Below are positions 33,476-42,270 of a stretch of DNA of 64,000 nucleotides, one piece after another; the first letter of the stretch is position 1; the number at the start of each line of letters is the position of its first letter. Location of the stretch: the NCBI GenBank assembly GCA_030323885.1, contig CM059190.1:102594483-102658482 (forward strand), written 5' to 3'. The translations under genes were made by a program, and so were the position numbers. The stretch is from Branchipolynoe longqiensis. Lineage: Eukaryota; Annelida; Polychaeta; Phyllodocida; Polynoidae. Below the pieces are notes generated by a model, which was given only the letters and a program-made list of their open reading frames with translations, was not told the DNA's origin and ran no database searches.

Positions 33476-33549
33476 ATTATTTGAGAGTGGTCTGGTCGCG
33501 CCGCGTTATAATCTGGGTCTTATTGGACGTGGGCGGCAAGAATCTGGAG

Positions 33550-33900
33550 AGTCTGTGTTTGTGTGTGTCTGTGTGTGTGTGTGTGTGTGTCTGTGTGTCT
33601 GCCTGTGTCTGTGTGTGTCTGTGTGTGTCTGTGTGTGTCTGTGTGTGTCTGTGTGTGTCTGTGTGTGTCTATGTGTGTCTGTGTGTGTCTGTGTGTGTGT
33701 CTGTGTGTGTCTGCCTGTGTCTGTGTCTGTGTGTCTGTGTGTGTCTGTGTGTGTCTGTGTCTGTGTGTGTCTGTGTCTGTGTGTGTCTGTCTGTGTCTGT
33801 GTGTCTGTGTGTCTGCGTTTGTTCCGTGTGTCACTCACTGTTGTGTGTTCCGTGTATATGTTCTGTGTGTCTGTGTGTGTGTGTGGTGTAGTCCGTGTGT
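33550..33900. repeat. TGTGTGTCTG microsatellite
   Basis: GT dinucleotides with regularly spaced CTG interruptions. All frames are Cys/Val or Thr/His low complexity. Confidence 0.9.
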
Positions 33901-34174
33901 TTTCTGTGTGTGCAGACGCGCGTGTGTGAATGAAATGGCGCGGTGTTGGTATTTGTTAATATCAGCTTAGCTCCCTCCTAGTCCTAGCGGACGGGCCTGG
34001 GGTGGCCGGCCGGCCGGCAGTCGGGGCGGTCGGGGCCGGGGCTGCAGCTACCGGGGCTACCGGGCCGGGCGGGCCGGTGCGATGGAGTCCCGGGCGCGCG
34101 ACTGACGGACGTAGCTAGCCGGGGCCCGGAGGGCGGCGCAGGGCGGGGCGGACCCGGCGGTTGGGCGGGCGGCT

Positions 34175-34309
34175 GGCGGGAGTAGCGGGCCGGGGAGCGG
34201 CACAGTGCAGTGAGGTCCTGGCGGGAGTAGCGGGCCGGGGAGCGGCACGGTGCAGTGAGGTCCTGGCGGGAGTAGCGGGCCGGGGAACGGCACGGTGCAG
34301 TGAGGTCCC
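34175..34309. repeat. 45-bp tandem repeat, three units
   Basis: Three adjacent 45-bp units starting GGCGGGAGTAGCGGGCCGGG, differing at three positions (G/A in GAGCGG/GAACGG, A/G in CACAGT/CACGGT, T/C in the last base). Confidence 0.9.
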
Positions 34310-34409
34310 GGCGGGCGGAGGTCGCTGTGTGACCGGGCCGGCGACTCGGAGGGAGGAAACGCAAACCCACAGATCTGCTCACCGGCGTTCTCACACGGTC
34401 GCCACTCAC

Positions 34410-34496
34410 CGACTGCGCACTGGGAGACGTCTGGAGTCTGGAGTGGCTCCTCCACGGCTGCCACCAACTCCTCCTCCTCCAGGCGGGAGAGAGGCG
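34410..34496 (-). CDS. Candidate 87-nt coding exon, function unknown
   Basis: On the minus strand a CA-rich tract ending ACACAG precedes an open segment reading PLSRLEEEELVAAVEEPLQT and then PDVSQCAV. It is followed by a GTGAGT donor (34404-34409). The exon would be 87 nt with phase 1 at both ends. The acidic leucine-containing peptide is not repeat-like, but no family is recognised. Its place inside a CpG island also allows a noncoding explanation. Confidence 0.25.
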
Positions 34497-34680
34497 CTGT
34501 GTGTGTGTGTGTGTGTGTGTGGAGGGGGGCGCGGCTCGTGGCGGAGTTTGGGCAGAGAGACGCCACTGGACACAGGGTTCAGTGTGTCGTGTTTAGACTG
34601 AGTGCGACGCGGGGAGGGCACCAGCGCCACCACGCGGGCCCGCCGCCGCCTGGCGGGCGCGCTCCGAACTAAACCTGACG

Positions 34681-35059
34681 CCTCCCCCCCCCCCTCCTCT
34701 CCTGTCTCCCACCCACACGCCCCCTGGCGGCACCGCGTCGGGTTGGGAAGGGTTGGGATGGAGATGGGGATGGGGATGGGGGGGGGGGGGAGGGGGAGGG
34801 GCTGGCTGCATGGTGGGTGGGAATAGAGGAGGCCATCTTGAACAGCTCGTCCCCCCACCTCCCCACACCCTCAGCCCGCCCCTCCCCATCTCCCCACGTC
34901 CTCTCCCCCCACACATCCTCAGCCCGCCCCCGCCCACCTCCTCACACTCTCAGCTCGCCCCTTCCCACCCTTCCTCCATCTCCCCATATCCCACTCCGCA
35001 CATTGGCACCACTAATCTGGTCACCCCCCCCGCCCCCCCTCACTCACCCCTCCTCCATC
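34681..35059. other. Low-complexity GC/CT-rich DNA
   Basis: A C-run at 34685, a G/A-rich stretch 34750-34800 and CCCCAC-type sequence. No gene is supported. Confidence 0.5.
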
Positions 35060-35345
35060 TCCTCCCCTTCTCTCACCTCCTTCTCTCCTCTCTCCTCTCT
35101 CCTCTCTCTTCTGTCCTCTGCCATCTCTCCTCTCTCCTCTCTCATCTGTCCTCTGTCCTCTCTCCTCTCTCCTCTCTCTTCTCTCCCTCTCCTCTTCTCC
35201 TCTCTCCCTCTCCTCTCTCCCCTCTCCTCTCTCCTCTGTCCTCTCCTCTCTCTTCTCTCCTCTCTCCACTCTCCTCTCTCCTCTCTCCTCTCCCCTCTCA
35301 CCTCTCTCCTCTCTCCTCTCTCCTCTCTCCTCTCTCCTCTCCCTA
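35060..35345. repeat. CTCTCCTCTC microsatellite
   Basis: Ser/Leu frames on plus and Glu/Arg frames on minus come from this repeat. Confidence 0.9.
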
Positions 35346-36115
35346 TAGGAGAGAGTGTTATGTGTATCTGACTGTGTATTACACACCAAAGGTTCTGCTG
35401 GGAGAGTTGTGTATCTGAATATGTGCGCAAACGGGTCTCTGATAGGAGAGTCGTGTGTATCTGAGTATGTACATGACCAGATTTCTGTTTGGAGAGTTGT
35501 TGTATCTAAGTATGTACATGACCTGACTATATTACACACCTAAAACTCAGCTGGGAGAGTTATGTATGTGAATATGTGCATGACTGGGTCTCTGCTAGGA
35601 GAGTTTTGTGTATCTGAGTATTTGCATGACCAGGTATCTGCTGCTTGGAGAGTTATATGTATCTAAGCATGTGCATGATCAGACCTCTGCTGGGAGTGTT
35701 GTGTGTATCTGAGGATGTGCTGGGAGAGTTGTGTGTATCAGAGTATGTGCATCACCAAGTCTCTGCAGGGAGAGTTATGTGTATCCGAATATGTGCTGGG
35801 AGAGTTGTGTGTATCTGAATATGTGCTGGGAGAGTTGTGTGCATCTGAGAATGTGCTGGGAGAGTTGTGTGCATCTGAGCATGTGCTGGGAGAGTGGTGT
35901 GTATCTGAGTATGTACACGCCCAGATCTCTGCTGGGAGAGCTGTGTGTATCTGAATATGTGCTGGGACTTGGGAGAGGTGTGTGCATCTGAGTAGGTGTA
36001 TAGCCAGGCGTCTGCCAGGAGAGTTATATGTATCTGAATATATGTGCTGGGAGAGGTGTGTGTATCTGAGTATGTGCTGGGGGAGTTATGTGTATATGAG
36101 TATCTACTGGGAGAG
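35346..36115. repeat. Minisatellite with GGGAGAGTTGTGTGTATCTG core
   Basis: About 20 imperfect units. Short units (about 28 bp, near 35700-35900) alternate with long units (about 55-60 bp) that add a GTGCATGACCAGGTCTCTGC-like segment. Open frames on both strands follow the unit. Confidence 0.85.
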
Positions 36116-36339
36116 TTGTGTGGCACGTGATGCCCCCTCCTGTCGCCGTGAGTGGCGCTCCCCTCCTCGGCAGTTGGAGCAGTGCTGCATGGTGCTCCCC
36201 GCCCTACCTCACCCTCTCCAGCTCCTTCTCCAGTGAGGGAGGCTGCTGAGGGGCTCCCGTTACGGTTCAATGACCCCGACCAACCACAACTACTTGTGAA
36301 GTGGCACCTGCCTACTGTAGTGGTAGTAGTAGCCGACCC
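36116..36339. other. Short unique GC-rich segment
   Basis: Non-repetitive DNA between two arrays. It contains possible splice-like signals but no frame convincing enough to call an exon. Confidence 0.4.
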
Positions 36340-36544
36340 CTAAACACACGCGCACACATACATAGATACTCACACACCACGTGCATACACCCACGCAATC
36401 ATACACAGGTGCACACCCACATACATACATACACATACACATACCCACCTACCACACATATACCACATACATACATACTCACACACCATGTGCATACACC
36501 CGCACAATAATACACAGGTGCACACCCCACATATACAGACACAT
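36340..36544. repeat. ACACAT-rich array, left part
   Basis: ACATACACATACC-type repeat. It continues at 41724-42270 beyond the retrotransposon, which therefore inserted into one array. Confidence 0.9.
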
Positions 36545-36931
36545 ATGCCCAACGGCTCGCCGTTGGGGTTTAAATGCGCAACACGGTGGTCGCCGCGCCG
36601 GGCGATAGCCCAGGACTAATGACCTTGTCGGCCTCGTTAAGATAAGCTGGGGGGGAGGAAACCCGACCCCCATTGCCGGGGTCGGTGCAGGGAAAACGCG
36701 CCGCGGGGGAAACGGCGAAAGGAAAACGCGCCCCCCCCCCACCCCACCCGCGGGAGGCGGGGGGGAGGGGGGGAGGGGAGCGAGCCGGGGCACCTCCCGG
36801 CTCCCCTAACTGCCCTCACTCTTCTGGCCGCGCGCGCCTTGCCACCACGCATCCCGAGCTGCTCAGCAACCGCTCGGATGTGCATGCCTCGTCCCTCCCC
36901 CAGCCTGGCTGCTGCCCTGATGGCAGAGGAC
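36545..36931 (+). repeat. A1 split direct repeat with terminal hairpin
   Basis: It is matched by A2 at 40982-41366. It begins with the hairpin CCCAACGGCTCGCCGTTGGG (36548-36567) followed by TTTAAATGCG. It ends just after the Gag start codon, so A2 carries a copy of that ATG too. Confidence 0.9.
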
Positions 36932-38047
36932 GAATTCCAGATTTTAGACTGGGCCACCCTAGCGGGGCTCAGCAGGAAAACTACCGGCGTAATGGCACAA
37001 GAGGACGTGACCACCATCGCCGCACTTCGCGCGGTGGACAAGTCGGATTTCGCGGCCCTCGACATATCGCGCGGCCAGCGCGCCCTCCTCCGGGTAGTGC
37101 TCAGCGGGATCGGCAACGAGGACTTCAGGCCTAGCGCCCCCTCAAGCCCGGGGGAGGACAGCCAGCCCACCCCTGGCCAAGCCGACCGAGCAGCAGCCGA
37201 CATCAGCCAAGAAAAGGCCAAGCAGGAGCGCCACGCCATATTGGAGGCGGGGGTGGCCTTCGACCAACTGTGGTCGTCGACAGCAGCCAGCAAGGTACTG
37301 GGGCGGGCAAGGGGCGAGACAGTCGAGACGCCCGAGCGCACCCTCCCCTCGGGCGCAGTCGGCTACATACCGCCTCCCCCACCCCCCACGGACCAGCCGA
37401 GCCGGCACGGCGCCGGCCCGGACCCTCGCCATAGCCTCACCATACGAGCTAAGTCCAACAAAGCGCTCCGTATCATAGACTATCTGCCGCGCACGGTGCG
37501 CGACAGGATCGCAAAGAAGAGAAAAGAGTATCTGCAGGTGCTGGACCCCCCCACAGGGCAAGTGCACTTCAAAACCGAGGAGGATAGTTGCGCCTGTGTT
37601 TACCTCACGCAGGGCGAGTGGGGCGCCGCAAACCAGTGTTTATTCGCGCACCTCCTGCAGCTTGGCCAGGTACAAAGGGAGGACGTGGAATACTACCTCG
37701 CATACACCGCGAGCATCCACAACCTGGCGGCAAAATTTGAGTGGCAGTCGGTGATCGAGTATGACACTCAGTACCGGGAGGTGCAGGCCGAGCACGGCTC
37801 TGCCTGGGGCACGGCGGCGACCTACCTGGAGATGCAGCTATTGGTCCCCAGGCAGCGCCCCCCCCCCCCCATGCAAAAAGGGCGCGGAACCCAGGGCACC
37901 CCCGGCGCCGGCCACCACTACGCCAGGGGAGGGCGCTCAGACGCAGCAGGTGCCGCCGCCACCGACAAAACCATATGCAGGCTGTTCGCCAACACGGGAA
38001 AATGCCCATACTCCCCCTGCAAATATGAGCACGTCAAAAAAGAATAG
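36920..38047 (+). CDS. Gag-like protein of the tyrosine-recombinase retrotransposon
   Basis: A structural protein presumed to package element RNA. The ATG at 36920 was chosen because it gives MAEDEFQILDWATLAGLSRK, whose FxxLDWAT-SGLSRKTT core is also found in the relative at 43960. Upstream in-frame codons include other ATGs (36878, 36884) in the A1 repeat. The product is 375 residues: a charged N-terminal half, a Pro-rich linker, a central part with YLTQGEWGAANQCLFAHL, and a C-terminal CCCH-type finger with spacing C-x8-C-x4-C-x3-H (CRLFANTGKCPYSPCKYEH, about 37975-38031). The frame stops at a single UAG (38045-38047) and is open again in the same frame directly afterwards, so a Gag-RT fusion by readthrough is possible. 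Confidence 0.85.
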   Translation: MAEDEFQILDWATLAGLSRKTTGVMAQEDVTTIAALRAVDKSDFAALDISRGQRALLRVVLSGIGNEDFRPSAPSSPGEDSQPTPGQADRAAADISQEKAKQERHAILEAGVAFDQLWSSTAASKVLGRARGETVETPERTLPSGAVGYIPPPPPPTDQPSRHGAGPDPRHSLTIRAKSNKALRIIDYLPRTVRDRIAKKRKEYLQVLDPPTGQVHFKTEEDSCACVYLTQGEWGAANQCLFAHLLQLGQVQREDVEYYLAYTASIHNLAAKFEWQSVIEYDTQYREVQAEHGSAWGTAATYLEMQLLVPRQRPPPPMQKGRGTQGTPGAGHHYARGGRSDAAGAAATDKTICRLFANTGKCPYSPCKYEHVKKE

Positions 38048-38101
38048 GGCTGTCTGGGGGGCGCCCTCCTCCCGGATGCCTGGGAGAGGCTGCTCCCCCC
38101 C
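38045..38101 (+). promoter_or_regulatory. Possible stop-codon readthrough signal between Gag and RT
   Basis: The Gag stop is UAG followed by G. After an 8-nt spacer (38048-38055) there is a G6 run (38056-38061) able to pair with a C7 run (38095-38101). Inside that stem an 8-bp hairpin with one bulged C is possible (38065-38073 with 38082-38089). A UAG-G context with structure 8 nt downstream is the arrangement known from gammaretroviral Gag-Pol readthrough. The structure is predicted by eye only. Confidence 0.5.
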
Positions 38102-39646
38102 GACACCCCGGACCGCGCGCACATCATCGCCGGGGTGCGGGAGGGTTTCCGCGTCACCAGTGCGCCCGTGATGGGCGGGCCCTCCCGACAGCCCAACCAC
38201 CCTTCGGCCACGCGCCCGGAGGCGCGGGACACGGTAGAAAAGCAAATACGGCTGGAGATCAGCAACGGCTGCTACATAATCCGCAACGGCCCTGCGCACA
38301 TCACGAGTGCTCTAGGTGCTATACCCAAGGAGGGGGGCGGGATCCGTTTGATCCACGACGCCTCCCGCCCACGCGGCAGCGCCCTTAACGACTACGCGGA
38401 AGGCGACGGGTACAGCTGCTCCACCGTGGAGGAGGCCGCTGCCCTCCTCCAACACGGCGGATACATGGGAAAGATAGACCTGGCCAGCGCCTACCGCAGT
38501 GTTAAGATCCACCCCGCTGATTATCCCTATGCAGGGTTACAGTTGACTTTTGCAGGGGACAGCTCCCCCACATACCTCCAGGATACCCGACTGATGTTCG
38601 GCGCGCGGTTGAGCGCTATAACGTTCAACCAGCTCACGCAGGCGGCTGTCGGTATCATGCGCGCACGAGGGTGGGGTGACCATGTGCTGGTCTATTGCGA
38701 CGATTTTTTCGTCACCCACCCCCACCGCGACGGCTGTCGTCGCCTCATGAGCGAACTCATGGCTCTCCTGCGCGAGCTGGGGTTCGCCATCAATTACAAC
38801 AAAATTGTCGGGCCAAGCACAGCCATAACCTTCCTAGGCGTGGCCATAGACACGGTCACTTTCACCCTCGGGCTACCGCCCGCAAAACTCAGCGCACTCA
38901 TAGCTGAGGCCGAATCAGCCGCGCAGCGCCGCAGTCTCACAAAAAAAGAGATCCAGTCGATATGCGGAAAATTAAGCTGGGCCGCCCAGGTAATATACGG
39001 GGGGCGCACCCACCTGCGCAGGTTACTGGATGTGATGGGCGCCCTCGTGCGCCCCTCCCACCGCACCCGGGTCACCCCCGCCATGCGCGAGGATCTCCGA
39101 TGGTGGTGCCTTTTCGCCCGCCAGCACAACGGGCGCACCCCCATCCTGGAGGCCTCCCCCGCCACCCCCATCTCAACCGACGCGTGCCTGGATGGAGCTG
39201 GCGGTTACCACAATGGCGACTGGTTTACGGTCGCGTTCAGCGACTGGGCCGGCACAGAGGCCCTATCTATAAACTATAAAGAGGTATTGAGCCTCTTGCC
39301 AGCTGCGCACCTCTGGGCGCACACCTGGGCGCACAAGCGCGTGTATGTGCACACCGACAACCAGGCAGCGGCGGCCATCATAAACCGCGGCACCGCAAAG
39401 GACCCCCTCACCATGGGGTACCTCAGACAGATTTATTACATGTCGGTAACTTACAATTTCAAAATCCGCGCCTTGTACTACCCCGGGGTGCGCAATGTGG
39501 TGGCCGACGCAGCCAGCCGGCTCATGCTCCCCGGGGGGCCCGAGCGCCTGCGCGCGGCCCTGGGCCGCACCATCACAGAAGGCCGCCGAGCCCCCCCACC
39601 GGGACCTCCCCGCGCCCCATTCGGTACCAACCACTCCCCGCGCTAG
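38048..39646 (+). CDS. Reverse transcriptase-RNase H of the retrotransposon
   Basis: The frame is open directly from the Gag stop to TAG at 39644-39646 (532 codons). It contains no ATG before codon 42 (PVMGG), which favours translation by readthrough or an internal start. RT landmarks are IPKEGGGIRLIHDASRP, GKIDLASAYRSVKIH and the catalytic YCDD box (38693-38704). RNase H landmarks follow: STDACLDGAGG (about 39170-39205), the NYKEV glutamate (about 39272), HTDNQA (about 39351) and NVVADAASR (about 39495-39520), which together supply the acidic active-site residues. The RNase H domain directly after RT matches DIRS/Ngaro organisation. The role is first- and second-strand DNA synthesis from element RNA. 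All catalytic residues visible to me are intact. Confidence 0.9.
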   Translation, partial: GCLGGALLPDAWERLLPPDTPDRAHIIAGVREGFRVTSAPVMGGPSRQPNHPSATRPEARDTVEKQIRLEISNGCYIIRNGPAHITSALGAIPKEGGGIRLIHDASRPRGSALNDYAEGDGYSCSTVEEAAALLQHGGYMGKIDLASAYRSVKIHPADYPYAGLQLTFAGDSSPTYLQDTRLMFGARLSAITFNQLTQAAVGIMRARGWGDHVLVYCDDFFVTHPHRDGCRRLMSELMALLRELGFAINYNKIVGPSTAITFLGVAIDTVTFTLGLPPAKLSALIAEAESAAQRRSLTKKEIQSICGKLSWAAQVIYGGRTHLRRLLDVMGALVRPSHRTRVTPAMREDLRWWCLFARQHNGRTPILEASPATPISTDACLDGAGGYHNGDWFTVAFSDWAGTEALSINYKEVLSLLPAAHLWAHTWAHKRVYVHTDNQAAAAIINRGTAKDPLTMGYLRQIYYMSVTYNFKIRALYYPGVRNVVADAASRLMLPGGPERLRAALGRTITEGRRAPPPGPPRAPFGTNHSPR

Positions 39647-39647
39647 C

Positions 39648-40614
39648 ATGGACGTCGCTGCTCTCGACCGAGAGGTGGCGCAATACCAGGAATCTGCGCA
39701 CGCCCCCAACACCCGCAGGGCATATAGATCGCATAGGGCCGCATACTTGCGTTTCTGCGCGTGGCTGGGCGCCCCCCCGGCCCCCGCCACTTCCACCCTC
39801 CTCTGCCGTTACGCCGCCCACCTGGCGCGGCGACTATGCTATGCCTCCGTGCGACAATACCTCAACATCGTGAGAATAATTCACCAGGAGGGGGGCCTCC
39901 CTAACCCACTCCAGGGCGACCACCCCCTGACCATGACGCTCCGCGGCATACGCCGCGAACGCGGGAGCGCAGTGCGCCGGAAGGCGCCCATCACACCGGA
40001 TATGCTCCACGCCATACTGCGCAGCATTGACACTACGGAGTACGCCCATGCGGCCGCCTGGGCAGCAGCATTAGCCATGTTCTTTGGGCTCTTAAGGAGA
40101 TCAAACCTCATCCCCACCACCGTGGGGTCCTTTGACGCGTCACGGCACCTGCGCCGATCTGACGCGCGCTTTTCGCGCACCGGGGTTGGGCTAACCATCC
40201 GTTGGTCCAAAACCAACCAATATCGCAGCCCCGCGCATGTCATCACCCTGCCGCGCATGCCCGCACACCCCCTCTGCCCCACGCAAGCCTTGTTCAATGC
40301 ATGCGCCCTCATGCCGGTTGCCCCCCCCCGCGGGGCCGTTGCTCTGGCGGGGGAGGACCCCCCTGACCGCCGCCAGTTTCTGGGCGATCCTCCGTGGCGC
40401 GCTCCAGCGAGCGGGACATGTCACCGCGGACTACGGATCCCACAGCTTCCGGCGCGGCGGATCCTGCGCCCTCTTCAACGCGGGCGCGCCGGAAGCGACC
40501 ATCCGCGAACTCGGCGGCTGGGTCTCCAACGCCTACACAGCCTACGTCATCGCGGATACCGGGGGAATCGCGCGCACCACCAGCGCCCTGGGCGCGGCTT
40601 TGCCTCGCTCCTAA
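39648..40614 (+). pseudogene. Tyrosine recombinase of the retrotransposon, split by a +1 frame change
   Basis: It would integrate the circular DNA copy. ATG at 39648 lies one base after the RT stop (TAG-C-ATG). The N-terminal core-binding part is clear (APNTRRAYRSHRAAYLRFCA, LLCRYAAHLARR). The first catalytic Arg region is FGLLRRSNL (about 40083-40110). At a C9 run (40321-40329) the coding frame moves by +1; the downstream frame then supplies HSFRRGG (40441-40461) and GGWVSNAYTAYV with the likely nucleophilic Tyr at 40543-40545, ending at TAA 40612-40614. About 322 residues in total. One extra C in the run explains the break; alternatives are a sequencing error or a programmed shift. Without the shift the first frame runs on to 40775 without recombinase motifs. 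Confidence 0.85.
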
Positions 40615-40665
40615 AGGAAACGCCGGGCGCACCATGCCACTACCACTACTGCCTGCTGGGACTTG

Positions 40666-40981
40666 GGACACTGGGCGCGCGAGGGGGGGGGGAGGGCACG
40701 CCGCCCGCCACACAGCGGGCCGGCTGCGGCCGCTCCCCGCAGGTACCGGGTTCAACACCCAGCATATTGACTTAGTCATTGGCAAATGAACGTACACATC
40801 ATTACATATTATTATTACTTATCTTAGCGCCCCTTACGCCCATTGGGGCAGCGCGCGCGCGCATGTGCGCATCAGGTTGATTTACTTCATTAACATTGTG
40901 CATTTGTTGTTTGTAATATAATTAACCTTAGTGACTTTAATAAAAAGTCTTTTACTCACTTCGTGTGTTCGCGTCATTTAA
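40666..40981 (+). repeat. B1 split direct repeat
   Basis: It is nearly identical to B2 at 41410-41723. It starts at GACACTGGGCGCGCGAGG and ends GTGTGTTCGCGTCATTTAA, joined directly to A2, so this junction equals the expected circle junction. Confidence 0.9.
40933..40949 (+). terminator. Polyadenylation signal in a small hairpin (B1)
   Basis: GACTTT and AAAGTC pair around AATAA, so the AATAAA signal sits in the loop and stem. It is repeated in B2 (41674-41690) and in the relative (46229-46247, with one extra G-C pair). Confidence 0.55.
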
Positions 40982-41366
40982 ATGCCCAACGGCTCGCCGT
41001 TGGGGTTTAAATGCGCAACACAGAGGTCGCCGCGCCGGGCGATAGCCCAGGACTAATGACCTTGTCGGCCTCGTTAAGATAAGCTGGGGGGGGAGGAAAC
41101 CCGACCCCCATTGCCGGGGTCGGCGCAGGGAAAACGCGCCGCGGGGGAAACGGCGAAAGGAAAACACCCCCCCCCACCCACAGCGGGAGGCGGGGGGGAG
41201 GGGGGGGAGGGGAGGAGCCGGGGAACCTCCCGGCTCCCCTAACTGCCCTCACTCTTCTGGCCGCGCGCGCCTTGCCACCACGCATCCCGAGCTGCTCAGC
41301 AACCGCTCGGATGTGCATGCCTCGTCCCTCCCTCAGCCTGGCTGCTGCCCTGATGGCAGAGGACGA
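40982..41366 (+). repeat. A2 split direct repeat
   Basis: A copy of A1 including the terminal hairpin (40985-41004), stopping after the ATGGCAGAGGACGA of the Gag start. A 43-bp stretch (41367-41409) of different sequence separates it from B2. Confidence 0.9.
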
Positions 41367-41409
41367 GCCTTGACCTCGCCCACCCACCCTTTGAACAAGA
41401 GGGGGGGGG

Positions 41410-41723
41410 GGACACTGGGCGCGCGAGGGGGGGGGAGGGCACGCCGCCCGCCACACAGTGGGCCGGCTGCGGCCGCTCCCCGCAGGTACCGGGTTCAACA
41501 CCCAGCATATTGACTTAGTCATTGGCAAATGAACTTACACATCATTACATATTATTATTACTTATCTTAGCGCCCCTTATGCCCATTGGGGCAGCGCGCG
41601 CGCATGTGCGCATCAGGTTGATTTACTTCATTAACATTGTGCATTTGTTGTTTGTAATATAATTAACCTTAGTGACTTTAATAAAAAGTCTTTTACTCCC
41701 CCCGTGTGTTCGCGTCATTTAAA
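41410..41723 (+). repeat. B2 split direct repeat, 3' end of the element
   Basis: It matches B1 and contains the second AATAAA hairpin. It ends at GTCATTTAAA against the ACCACACAT array. Confidence 0.9.
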
Positions 41724-42270
41724 CCACACATATACCACACATATACCACACATATACCACACAGAGACACACATACTCACAAACCACATGCATACACCCA
41801 TACAATCATACACAGGTGCACACCCCACATACATACAGACACATACCACATATATACCACACATATACCACACACATACATACATACATACATACATACT
41901 CACACACCACGTGAATACACCCACACAATCATACACAGGTGCACACCCACATACATACAGACAAATACCACACATATACCAGACAGAGACACACCCATAC
42001 TCACACACCACATGCATACACCCACACAATCATACACAGGTGCACACCCAGATACATACAGATACATACCACACACATACCACACATATACCACACATAT
42101 ACCACACATATGCCACACAGAGACACACACATACCCAGACACTATGTGCATACACCCACACAATCATACACAGGCACACACTCCACATACATACAGACAC
42201 ATACACATACCCACATACCACACATATACCACACACATCACCCACCCACACACACACACACACACCCGCA
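41724..42270. repeat. ACACAT/ACCACACATAT array, right part
   Basis: Continuation of the 36340 array. A higher-order unit of about 130 bp includes CAATCATACACAGGTGCACA (at about 41792, 41927, 42027 and 42163), which also occurs on the left side. Confidence 0.9.

Larger units (their letters stand above)
33970..34680. promoter_or_regulatory. CpG-rich island upstream of the NK-class exon
   Basis: A G+C-rich, CpG-dense stretch surrounded by AT-rich or simple-repeat DNA. It is a plausible promoter or 5' exon region for the minus-strand homeobox gene about 1.7 kb away, or for a divergent gene. No TATA box was identified. Base composition is the only evidence. Confidence 0.4.
36545..41723 (+). mobile_element. 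Tyrosine-recombinase retrotransposon (Ngaro/DIRS-type), nearly complete
   Basis: A 5.2-kb element in the order A1 (36545-36931), Gag, RT-RNase H, tyrosine recombinase, B1 (40666-40981), A2 (40982-41366), B2 (41410-41723). Split direct repeats in this order are the hallmark of Ngaro/PAT-like elements, which integrate through a circular intermediate using a tyrosine recombinase instead of an integrase. No protease, integrase or methyltransferase is visible. The element is much richer in G+C than its surroundings. The A and B repeats are almost identical between copies, suggesting recent activity, although the recombinase carries a frame change. Its flanks are both ACACAT array and no target duplication is evident, as expected for this class. 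Confidence 0.9.

Noticed and set aside
36116..36339. Possible exon with flanking splice-like words on both strands
   Set aside because: Candidate signals conflict between strands and no frame gives a recognisable or well-bounded exon.
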